NCBI GenBank assembly: GCA_024404395.1
Contig: JAKSPZ010000038.1
Span: 1-7,580 of the forward strand
Direction of reading: 5' to 3'
From: Clostridia bacterium
GTDB lineage: Bacteria; Bacillota; Clostridia; Christensenellales; Aristaeellaceae
DNA length: 7,580 nucleotides
Part shown: piece after piece, positions 1-7,580 of the stretch
Layout of the letters: each line of letters starts with the position of its first letter
Position numbering within the stretch: the first letter of the stretch is position 1
Notes under the pieces: model-generated
What the model was told of the DNA's origin: nothing
Database searches by the model: none
The model's input: the letters and a program-made list of their open reading frames with translations, nothing else
Made by a program: the position numbers and the translations under genes

Positions 1-423
1 GAGCCTGACGATGACGCTGATCAGGAACAGGACATACAGGAACCAGAGCCCCGCGTCGGGGTTGTTCCCGAGAAAGATCTGCCACAGCACCGACGGATCG
101 AAGGTCTGCCGTGCCAGCGCGCTCAGCCCCATCTTGAAGGGCATGTACAGGAGCCCCACAAAGGAATAGGGCACCAGCAGCCGCACCGCTTTCCTGCGGA
201 TGAAGCTCAGCCTGTCGGCGCTGCTCCCGCCGTCCAGAAAGCCCGACAGGGCGAAGAACAGCTGCATGTGGAAGCTGTAGATCAGCCAGAAGAGATAGTC
301 GCGCCAGAGGAAGTGCTCCCCGACGTGGGAAGCGGTGTTGTAGTCCAGCGCGTGCCCCGCCACCACCAGCAGGATGGCGATGCCCTTCAGCAGATCTACG
401 CGGTGATAATGTCGTTTCGCCAT
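1..423 (-). CDS. Acyltransferase 3 family membrane protein (N-terminal 141 residues, cut by the window edge)
   Basis: This is the start of an integral-membrane acyltransferase of the acyltransferase-3 (OafA/WecH-like) family, which typically transfers acetyl or other acyl groups onto surface glycans or lipids. The translation begins MAKRHYHRVDLLKGI and shows the family's opening R-x-D-x-x-K-G-I helix followed by VVAGHA (His24 is the expected catalytic histidine). It continues with SFHMQLFFALSGF (about 50-62), an R-K-A-V-R-L-L-V-P-Y loop (77-86) and GLWFLYVLF (125-133). Several hydrophobic stretches fit membrane helices. ATG at 423 is the only usable start: the upstream in-frame codons lead to a TAG at 441-439 with no alternative start. 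AGGAG at 440-436 serves as ribosome binding site, with a rather long 12-nt spacer. Full family members are about 330-380 residues, so more than half lies beyond position 1. It follows gyrA on the same strand but behind a terminator. The acyl acceptor cannot be told from this fragment. Confidence 0.88.
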   Translation of the reverse strand, partial: MAKRHYHRVDLLKGIAILLVVAGHALDYNTASHVGEHFLWRDYLFWLIYSFHMQLFFALSGFLDGGSSADRLSFIRRKAVRLLVPYSFVGLLYMPFKMGLSALARQTFDPSVLWQIFLGNNPDAGLWFLYVLFLISVIVRL

Positions 424-440
424 GAAGCGATCATTCTCCT

Positions 441-484
441 AAAACACTTAAAAGTCTGCACCACACGTCGCCCGTGTGGTGCAG
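441..484 (-). terminator. Rho-independent terminator after gyrA
   Basis: A perfect 12-bp stem (456-467 with 473-484, arm CTGCACCACACG) encloses a 5-nt loop. It lies 8 nt beyond the gyrA stop codon. Reading on the minus strand, the stem is followed by ACTTTTAAGTGTTTT, a broken rather than continuous T tract. The position and stem strength fit a terminator of the gyrBA operon. The T tract ends at the ribosome binding site of the downstream acyltransferase, so some readthrough may feed that gene. Confidence 0.8.
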
Positions 485-492
485 TTTGTTGA

Positions 493-2871
493 TTATTCGA
501 CGGTCTCGGCATTCTCGGCGGATTCGTCCTCTTCGGGCTCGGCTTCCGCGCGGGCGACGCCGACGATCTTGGTGCCCTCGCCGACCTTCATCAGGCGGAC
601 GCCCTGAGTGGCGCGGCCGGTGGTGGAGATGTCCGCAACGGGGGTACGGATGATGGTGCCGTCGTCGGTGATGAGCAGGATGTCCTCATCCTCGTGGACC
701 AGCAGGTGGCAGGCCAGGCGACCGGTCTTCTCGGTCAGGTTCATGGCCTTGATGCCCTTGCCGGCGCGGCTCTGGAGACGATACTCCTCGATCTCCGTGC
801 GCTTGCCGTAGCCGCGCTCGGAGATGGCCAGGACCTTCTCATCCGTGCCGACGGGACAGAGATCGACGACCTCGTCGTCATCGGTGAGCTCGATGCCGCG
901 GACGCCCTGCGTGGCACGGCCGATGGGACGGAGCTCGTCCTCGGCGAAGTGGATGGCCATGCCGTTGCGGGTGCCCAGCATCAATTCACGGCTGCCGTCG
1001 GTGCGGGAGACACCGATCAGCTCGTCGCCCTCCTTGAGGACGATGGCGATCAGACCCGTCTTGCGCAGGTTGGTGAACTCGCTCAGCTCGGTGCGCTTGA
1101 TCAGACCGCTGCGGGTGGCCATGACCAGGTACTCATCCACGGACTTGTCCGCGGGGACGGGCAGCATGGCGTTGACCTTCTCGCCGCCGTCCAGCTGGAG
1201 CAGGTTGACGATGGCGGTACCGCGGGCGGTGCGTCCCGCCTCGGGGATCTCGTAGCAGTTCAGCTGATAGCAGCGACCCTTGTTGGTGAAGAACATGATG
1301 GGATCGTGGGTGGAGGTGACGACCATGCGCTCCACGAAGTCCTCTTCACGGGTGGTGGTGCCGATGATGCCCTTGCCGCCGCGGCGCTGTGCGCGGTAGG
1401 TGGTCTTGGGCAGGCGCTTCACGTAGCCGAAGTGGGTCATGGTGACGACCATGTCCTCTTCGTCGATCAGGTCAAGCATGTCGATCTCGCCGTCCATGGC
1501 GGTGATCTCGATGAGGCGCTGCAGTTCGGCGTATTCGGCTTCCAGCTTATCGCGCTCCAAGCCGGTCAGACGCTGCAGACGCATGTCCAGAATGGCCTGT
1601 GCCTGGATCTGATCCAGACCGAAGCGTGCCATCAGACCTTCGCGGGCGTCCTGAGTGGAGCGGCTGCCGCGGATGAGGGCGATGACCTCGTCGATGTTGT
1701 CCAGGGCGATGCGGAGACCTTCCAGCACGTGGCTGCGCTCCTCGGCCTTGTTCAGGTCGTAGCGGGTGCGGCGGGTGACAACGTCCTTCTGGTGCTGGAT
1801 GTAGTGGTAGATGATCTTGTCAAGGCTGAGGACCTGGGGCACGCCGTCCACCAGTGCCAGCATGATGGCGCCGAAGGTGTCCTGCAGCTGGGTGTGCTTG
1901 TAAAGGGTGTTCAGGACCACGTTGGCATTCACATCGCGCTTCAGCTCGATGACGATGCGCATGCCCTGACGGTCGGACTCGTCGCGGATGTCGGAGATGC
2001 CCTCGACGGACTTCTCGTGGACCATGTCGGCGATCTTCTCGATCAGCTTGGCCTTGTTGACCGCGTAGGGGATCTCGGTGACGACGATGCGCTGGCGATT
2101 GCCGGCCATCTCCTCGATCTCGCTCTTGGCGCGGACGACGAGCTGGCCGCGGCCCTCGTGGCACATGTCGTAGGTGCCGCGATGGCCCAGCACCACAGCG
2201 CCGGTGGGGAAGTCGGGGCCCTTGATGTGCTGCATCAGGTCGTCCACGGTGGCGTTGGGGTTGTCCAGCATGCAGACCACGGCGTCGATGGTCTCGCCCA
2301 GATTGTGGGGCGGGATGTTGGTGGCCATACCGACGGCGATACCCGAGGAACCGTTCACCAGCAGGTTGGGGAAACGGGCGGGCAGCACCACGGGCTGCAT
2401 GGTGGTCTCGTCGAAGTTGGGGTACATGTCCACGGTCTCTTTGTTGAGGTCGCGGACCATTTCCATGGAAAGCTTGGACAGGCGGGCTTCCGTGTAACGC
2501 ATGGCGGCGGCGCCGTCACCGTCAACGGAGCCGAAGTTGCCCTGACCGTCCACCAGCAGATAGCGGGTGTTGAAGTCCTGCGCCAGACGCACCATGGCGT
2601 CGTAAACGGAGGAGTCGCCGTGGGGATGGTACTTACCGAGGACGTCGCCGACGATACGCGCCGACTTACGGGTGGGCTTGTCGGGGGTGACGCCCAATTC
2701 GTCCATGGAGTACAGGATGCTGCGATGGACCGGCTTCAGACCGTCCCGCACATCGGGCAGGGCGCGGCTGACGATGACCGCCATCGCGTACGAAATAAAT
2801 GAGGTCTTAAGATCATCCTCGATATTCAGGGGATGAAGCTGACCGATGTTCTTATCGTCCGTCAAGGTCAT
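493..2871 (-). CDS. gyrA: DNA gyrase subunit A, with an apparent internal deletion of about 34 residues
   Basis: This subunit cuts and rejoins DNA in gyrase, the A2B2 type II topoisomerase that introduces negative supercoils using ATP. The 792-residue translation has the winged-helix core with [21 protein letters not shown] (about 71-91) and the catalytic tyrosine in [10 protein letters not shown] (Tyr126, equivalent to E. coli Tyr122). It also has the conserved [18 protein letters not shown] and [19 protein letters not shown] stretches. The C-terminal pinwheel starts with the GyrA box QRRGGKG (495-501), which marks gyrase rather than topoisomerase IV, and the protein ends in an acidic tail. 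Quinolone-determining positions are the sensitive type: Ser87 and Asp91 match E. coli Ser83 and Asp87. An oddity lies at residues 454/455, where the sequence passes from ELQRLI directly to [15 protein letters not shown]. Remembered homologues have about 34 more residues there, ending in RRT. gyrB ends 12 bp upstream. The ATG sits only 2 nt from GGAGG; TTG at codon 3 is an alternative start. Confidence 0.97.
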   Translation of the reverse strand: MTLTDDKNIGQLHPLNIEDDLKTSFISYAMAVIVSRALPDVRDGLKPVHRSILYSMDELGVTPDKPTRKSARIVGDVLGKYHPHGDSSVYDAMVRLAQDFNTRYLLVDGQGNFGSVDGDGAAAMRYTEARLSKLSMEMVRDLNKETVDMYPNFDETTMQPVVLPARFPNLLVNGSSGIAVGMATNIPPHNLGETIDAVVCMLDNPNATVDDLMQHIKGPDFPTGAVVLGHRGTYDMCHEGRGQLVVRAKSEIEEMAGNRQRIVVTEIPYAVNKAKLIEKIADMVHEKSVEGISDIRDESDRQGMRIVIELKRDVNANVVLNTLYKHTQLQDTFGAIMLALVDGVPQVLSLDKIIYHYIQHQKDVVTRRTRYDLNKAEERSHVLEGLRIALDNIDEVIALIRGSRSTQDAREGLMARFGLDQIQAQAILDMRLQRLTGLERDKLEAEYAELQRLIEITAMDGEIDMLDLIDEEDMVVTMTHFGYVKRLPKTTYRAQRRGGKGIIGTTTREEDFVERMVVTSTHDPIMFFTNKGRCYQLNCYEIPEAGRTARGTAIVNLLQLDGGEKVNAMLPVPADKSVDEYLVMATRSGLIKRTELSEFTNLRKTGLIAIVLKEGDELIGVSRTDGSRELMLGTRNGMAIHFAEDELRPIGRATQGVRGIELTDDDEVVDLCPVGTDEKVLAISERGYGKRTEIEEYRLQSRAGKGIKAMNLTEKTGRLACHLLVHEDEDILLITDDGTIIRTPVADISTTGRATQGVRLMKVGEGTKIVGVARAEAEPEEDESAENAETVE

Positions 2872-2873
2872 GT

Positions 2874-2878
2874 CCTCC
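2874..2878 (-). promoter_or_regulatory. gyrA ribosome binding site with two possible starts
   Basis: GGAGG lies between the gyrB stop and gyrA. Only 2 nt separate it from the ATG at 2871, which is unusually close. The in-frame TTG at 2865 (codon 3) is 8 nt away, a near-ideal distance. The ATG was kept as the conventional start, but the true N-terminus may begin at the TTG, shortening the protein by two residues. Confidence 0.6.
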
Positions 2879-2883
2879 GTTCA

Positions 2884-4986
<2,103 letters not shown>

Positions 4987-4988
<2 letters not shown>

Positions 4989-5550
4989 GGAAGACATGAA
5001 AAACGCACTGATCAGGGCCAATCGGGTGGGTCTGGAGCTGCTGGATCTGGAACGCCGACTGACCATTTCACGGGCGGACGCCTTTGTCGTCCACGGCGAT
5101 ACCACCTGCCTCATGCACTGCATCGGCGTGGCGCTTGTGGCGATGGCGATCCTCGACGGACTGCGCCTGAGATACGACCGCAGGAGCCTCATCCGAGGCG
5201 CCCTGCTCCACGATTTTTACCTCTACGACTGGCACACCCACAAGCGGGCACAGGGCGAAAGGATGCACGCCTTCACCCACGGCGCGGCGGCGCTGAGGAA
5301 CGCCGAAGCCGAGGTGGACCTGACCCCCGTGGAGCGGGATGTGATCCTGCGCCACATGTTCCCTGTGACGCTGACGCCGCCCCGCACCCGCGAGGGACTG
5401 GCGGTGACCCTTGCAGACAAGCTCTGCGCCCTGTATGAGACCTTCTCCGGGGCGCCTTACAAGAAGACGGCCGCGCTGTATCGCCGCTGTCTGAATCGGG
5501 GAGGAAGCGATTATGGCCGATCTGACGGCGATTATTCTCACCAAGGATGA
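4987..5550 (+). CDS. HD-domain protein, predicted metal-dependent phosphohydrolase
   Basis: This is a 187-residue soluble protein with an HD fold. Visible metal-ligand candidates are His44 (in LMHCIGVA), the signature His75-Asp76 (in GALLHDFYLYDWH), His94 and His98 (MHAFTH), His123 (LRHMF) and Asp144 (LADKLCA). The order and the PVTLTPP segment resemble small clostridial HD-superfamily hydrolases as recalled. These proteins presumably act on a phosphorylated substrate, possibly a nucleotide, but the substrate is not evident. There is no signal peptide or membrane helix. ATG 4987 is used, with weak AAAGG 4 nt upstream; ATG 4996 (residue 4) is a real alternative because 4983-4988 is a perfect -10 box that overlaps the first ATG. 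The 3' end overlaps the next gene by 38 bp, giving a polar tail rich in Gly, Ser and Asp. It is read divergently from gyrBA and is probably cotranscribed with the following glycosyltransferase. Confidence 0.85.
5500..5504 (+). promoter_or_regulatory. Ribosome binding site of the plus-strand glycosyltransferase, inside the HD gene
   Basis: GGAGG within the longer GGGGAGGAAG lies 8 nt before ATG 5513, an ideal arrangement. It fixes the glycosyltransferase start even though this places the start 38 bp inside the HD-domain gene. The arrangement suggests cotranscription and possible translational coupling. Confidence 0.8.
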
Positions 5551-6388
5551 GAGCAACAACATCGAACACTGCCTGAAGTCTGTTGCGGGCTTCGTGAAGC
5601 GGGCGGTGGTGGTGGACTCGGGTTCCCTCGACGACACCGTGGAAAAAGCCGAAAAGCTTGGGGCGGAGGTCTATGTCCACCCCTTTGAGAACTATGCCCG
5701 CCAGTTCAACTGGGCCATCGACAACACCGACATCGATACAAAGTGGATCCTCCGCCTGGACGCGGACGAGCGCTTCACGCCCAAACTGAACAGGCGGATG
5801 GAAGAACTGCTGAAGGCGCACGAGAACGATGAGGTCAACGGCTTCCGCATGGAGGCGGACTTCTTCTTTCTGGGCAAGCTGATCCGTTTCGGCGGCCCCA
5901 AGAAGCGCAAGGTGATGATCTTCCGCAACGGCAAGGGTCGGCTGGAGGATCGCCGCATGGACGAGCACGCCGTTCTGGATGGCGGCACCGTTCTGGAAGT
6001 GAAGGAACGGTTCGAGCATTACGATTTCAAGAGCATGGACGCGTGGATCTCCAAGATGAACTGGTACGCCACGCGAGAGATGCAGGACGCGCTGGACACC
6101 TCGGACAAGGAGACGGTCTCCGATGCCAAGCTGCAGGCGCTGAGAAAGAAAAAGGTGGGCTTCTACTACAAGTTCCCCATGTTTCTCCGCTGCCGCCTGC
6201 TCTTCATCTACAACTACATCTTCCGCCTCGGCTTCCTGGACGGTAAGGAGGGCTACATCTACCACTGGATGTACCAATGCTGGTACCGCTCCCTCGTCGA
6301 CGCCAAGATCTTCGAGCAGCAGAAATTCCCCAAGCCCTACGAAAAAACCGGCGCCCTCGGCGCAACCAAACCCTTCAAAGACAAATAA
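5513..6388 (+). CDS. Family 2 glycosyltransferase (WaaE/LOS-core-like)
   Basis: This is a 291-residue cytosolic GT-A-fold glycosyltransferase that would transfer a sugar from a nucleotide donor to a surface-glycan precursor. The N-terminus MADLTAIILTKDESNNIEHC is the usual first strand. It is followed by VVVDSGSLDDT (about 32-42, nucleotide binding) and the metal-binding LDADE (82-86). YARQFNWAI (61-69) between them resembles the corresponding stretch of WaaE/KdtX-type beta-1,4-glucosyltransferases as recalled. The C-terminal half is basic and aromatic (KKKVGFYYKF, RCRLLFIYNYIFRLGFLDG, YIYHWMYQCWYRS), which suggests membrane association, but no clear transmembrane segment is seen. It starts inside the HD-domain gene with its own strong ribosome binding site and ends at a terminator, so these two genes probably form a complete operon. 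Donor and acceptor cannot be assigned. The organism appears Gram-positive, so an LPS role should not be assumed. Confidence 0.9.
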   Translation: MADLTAIILTKDESNNIEHCLKSVAGFVKRAVVVDSGSLDDTVEKAEKLGAEVYVHPFENYARQFNWAIDNTDIDTKWILRLDADERFTPKLNRRMEELLKAHENDEVNGFRMEADFFFLGKLIRFGGPKKRKVMIFRNGKGRLEDRRMDEHAVLDGGTVLEVKERFEHYDFKSMDAWISKMNWYATREMQDALDTSDKETVSDAKLQALRKKKVGFYYKFPMFLRCRLLFIYNYIFRLGFLDGKEGYIYHWMYQCWYRSLVDAKIFEQQKFPKPYEKTGALGATKPFKDK

Positions 6389-6416
6389 AAAGGCGACGCT
6401 TCAGCGTCGCCTTTTT
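6387..6416 (+). terminator. Rho-independent terminator of the HD-glycosyltransferase operon
   Basis: GGCGACGC (6392-6399) and GCGTCGCC (6404-6411) pair around the tetraloop TTCA. The stem is flanked by A5 (6387-6391) and T5 (6412-6416), which extend it to 13 bp and supply the T tract. It overlaps the TAA stop of the glycosyltransferase. Because of the A5/T5 symmetry it could also stop transcription arriving from the right. Confidence 0.92.
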
Positions 6417-6455
6417 GATATGCAGAGAGAACAGTATGTCTGTCGAACTCTGTAG

Positions 6456-6477
6456 GGCGCGCTGACCTCAGCGCACC
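6456..6477. repeat. Imperfect intergenic palindrome, possibly a dispersed REP-like element
   Basis: GCGCTGA (6459-6465) and TCAGCGC (6468-6474) are exact inverted copies. After one mismatch on each side, GG/CC extends the symmetry to 22 bp. It sits between the two terminators of the convergent gene pair, with no T tract of its own. The surrounding TGTAGGGCGCGCTGACCTCA has the look of small palindromic repeats scattered between genes of high-GC Clostridia. That resemblance is from memory, and only one copy lies in this window. Confidence 0.4.
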
Positions 6478-6491
6478 GCGTTCCCCATACG

Positions 6492-6521
6492 AAAAAGCCC
6501 CGCCTTCAGCAGGCGGGGCTT
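6492..6521 (-). terminator. Rho-independent terminator of the minus-strand glycosyltransferase
   Basis: AAGCCCCGCCT (6495-6505) and AGGCGGGGCTT (6511-6521) form a perfect 11-bp stem with loop TCAGC. On the minus strand the stem runs into a T5 tract (6496-6492). It begins 5 nt after the stop codon of the gene ending at 6527. On the plus strand it is followed by TGATGTTTAG, so termination in that direction would be weak. Confidence 0.9.
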
Positions 6522-6526
6522 GATGT

Positions 6527-7477
6527 TTAGTCTTCCTTCAGGTACGTATCCAGAATGAACTTCGGGCGGCGCTTGGTCTCCAGGTAGATCTTGCCGATAT
6601 ACTCGCCCACCACGCCCAACGCGGTGAGTTGGCAGCCACCGAGGAACCAGACAGACATGGACTGGGCGATCTGCCCCGCGTCCTGTCCGCCGATGACCTT
6701 CACCAGCGCTTCGATCCCCAGTCCCACGCCCACCAATGCGGCGATGATGCCGACAGTGGTGATCATGCGGATGGGCTTCACGCTCAGGGACGTGATGCCG
6801 TCCACGGCGAAGGCGACCATCTTCTTCAGCGGATACTTGGACTCGCCCGCCACGCGGACGCCGCGCTCATACTCCACCGTAGCGGTGTTGAAGCCCAGCA
6901 TGGGCACCATGCCGCGGAGGAACATATTGACCTCGCCGAAGGACAGCAGCGCGGACAGCGCACGGGCGGAGAGCAGGCGATAGTCGGCGTGATCGTAGAC
7001 CATCTCCACGCCCATCTTCTTCATGAGCTTGTAGAAACCCTGCGCCGTCATGCGCTTGAAGGCGCTGTCGGTCTTGCGGGAAGAGCGCACGCCCGCCACC
7101 ACATCCGCGCCGTCCTTGTAGGCGGCGATCATGCCGTACATGGCGTTGACGTCGTCCTGCAGATCGGCGTCGATGGAGATCAGGCAGTCGCACTCGCCGT
7201 CGGACAGGGTCATGCCCGCCCAGAGGGCTTTCATGTGACCCGCATTGTGGGCCAGTTTCACGCCGCGGAAACGGACGTCCTTCTCGTGAAGGGCGGTGAT
7301 GACCTGCCAGGTCTTGTCCTTGCTGCCGTCATCCACCAGAACGATGCGGCTCTTGTCCGAGATGAGTCCTTTGCCGATCATGTCGTCCGTCAGCTCCGTG
7401 AGCCGCGCGGCGGTGATGGGCAGGGCTTCCTCTTCGTTGTAGCAGGGGATGACGATAAAAAGCTTTGGGGCGTTCAT
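6527..7477 (-). CDS. Membrane-anchored family 2 glycosyltransferase (GtrB/DPM1-like polyprenyl-phosphate sugar transferase)
   Basis: This 316-residue protein has the layout of bacterial DPM1-like enzymes, which load a sugar from a nucleotide donor onto undecaprenyl phosphate on the cytoplasmic face of the membrane. The lipid-linked sugar is then used outside the cell for glycan or teichoic-acid decoration. Motifs include IPCYNEEEALP (10-20), VLVDDGSKDKT (46-56), the metal-binding SIDADLQDD (101-109) and VAGVRSSRK. Two C-terminal transmembrane segments lie at about 236-258 and 274-297, and the family's GEYIGKIYLETKRRPKF closes the protein. ATG 7477 is chosen because AGGAGC lies 7 nt upstream; an in-frame TTG at 7495 lies upstream of that site and is rejected. 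The preceding gene ends only 14 bp upstream, so the two are cotranscribed. The transferred sugar is not identifiable. No GtrA-type flippase is visible in the window. Confidence 0.93.
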   Translation of the reverse strand: MNAPKLFIVIPCYNEEEALPITAARLTELTDDMIGKGLISDKSRIVLVDDGSKDKTWQVITALHEKDVRFRGVKLAHNAGHMKALWAGMTLSDGECDCLISIDADLQDDVNAMYGMIAAYKDGADVVAGVRSSRKTDSAFKRMTAQGFYKLMKKMGVEMVYDHADYRLLSARALSALLSFGEVNMFLRGMVPMLGFNTATVEYERGVRVAGESKYPLKKMVAFAVDGITSLSVKPIRMITTVGIIAALVGVGLGIEALVKVIGGQDAGQIAQSMSVWFLGGCQLTALGVVGEYIGKIYLETKRRPKFILDTYLKED

Positions 7478-7491
7478 CGTAAAAGCTCCTC

Positions 7492-7580
7492 TCAATTATC
7501 TGTGGGCTTGCGTTCCCACAGGGATACGGTGTGATCCTTGTAGATCCTGCCGTTGGGGGTCCTTGAATAGATGGGGGTGT
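7492..7580 (-). CDS. C-terminal fragment of an upstream gene, unidentified
   Basis: An open frame enters from the right edge and ends at TGA 7494-7492. The 28 visible residues end in IYKDHTVSLWERKPTDN. The stop lies 14 bp before the ATG of the membrane glycosyltransferase and just before its ribosome binding site, which is typical operon spacing and the main support for coding. The fragment is too short to assign; nothing in it is diagnostic. It may be another cell-envelope gene by context. Confidence 0.55.
   Translation of the reverse strand, partial: TPIYSRTPNGRIYKDHTVSLWERKPTDN

Noticed and set aside
268..492. A 74-codon plus-strand frame opposite the acyltransferase start
   Set aside because: It runs through the terminator hairpin, is antisense to a clear acyltransferase N-terminus and has no recognisable protein features.
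694..2802. A 702-codon open frame on the plus strand opposite gyrA
   Set aside because: It is an antisense shadow. Its composition is repetitive in Val, Asp, Gly and His and has no recognisable domain, while the minus strand encodes an unmistakable GyrA. High GC and avoidance of certain codons keep the opposite frame free of stops.
5273..6277. A 334-codon minus-strand open frame opposite the HD and glycosyltransferase genes
   Set aside because: It has no domain features and lies antisense to two well-supported genes.
7478..7495. TTG start at 7495 for the membrane glycosyltransferase
   Set aside because: The ribosome binding site AGGAGC lies downstream of this TTG and is correctly spaced for ATG 7477, where the conserved N-terminus begins.
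6629..7534. A 301-codon plus-strand open frame opposite the membrane glycosyltransferase
   Set aside because: It is a His/Ala/Gly/Asp-rich antisense shadow without a ribosome binding site or recognisable motif.

Overview
The window looks like chromosomal DNA of a GC-rich, Gram-positive-type anaerobe, probably a Clostridia lineage such as Oscillospirales or Christensenellales. This placement is an inference. It rests on the high GC content of the coding DNA, a GyrB of about 650 residues without the large insertion seen in enterobacterial GyrB, GyrA and GyrB sequences that resemble Bacillus/Clostridium versions as recalled, and AGGAGG-like ribosome binding sites. No rRNA, tRNA, CRISPR array, transposase or phage gene was seen.

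Layout from left to right. Positions 1-423 (minus) hold the first 141 codons of a membrane acyltransferase-3 protein that runs off the left edge. A strong hairpin terminator (456-484) separates it from gyrA (493-2871, minus). gyrB (2884-4836, minus) lies 12 bp upstream of gyrA, so gyrB-gyrA form one operon. An AT-rich divergent promoter region (about 4837-4990) separates gyrB from a plus-strand pair: an HD-domain protein (4987-5550) and an overlapping family 2 glycosyltransferase (5513-6388). The convergent gap 6389-6526 carries a terminator for each strand with an imperfect palindrome between them. On the minus strand, a membrane-anchored polyprenyl-phosphate-type glycosyltransferase (6527-7477) follows the C-terminal end of another gene (7492-7580) that enters from the right edge.

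Functionally, the centre is DNA gyrase and the flanks carry cell-surface glycan genes: an O-acyltransferase candidate, a WaaE-like cytosolic glycosyltransferase and a GtrB/DPM1-like lipid-linked sugar transferase. The gyrase operon is not next to recF/dnaN here, and its upstream neighbour is the divergent HD gene.

The most notable observation is inside GyrA. It is in frame and otherwise complete, with catalytic Tyr126 and the GyrA box present. Compared with remembered B. subtilis and E. coli sequences, it appears to lack about 34 residues at residue 454/455. Those residues normally form the end of the coiled-coil arm returning from the C-gate and the connection to the C-terminal domain. I saw no convincing novel multi-gene system; the other findings are small regulatory features.
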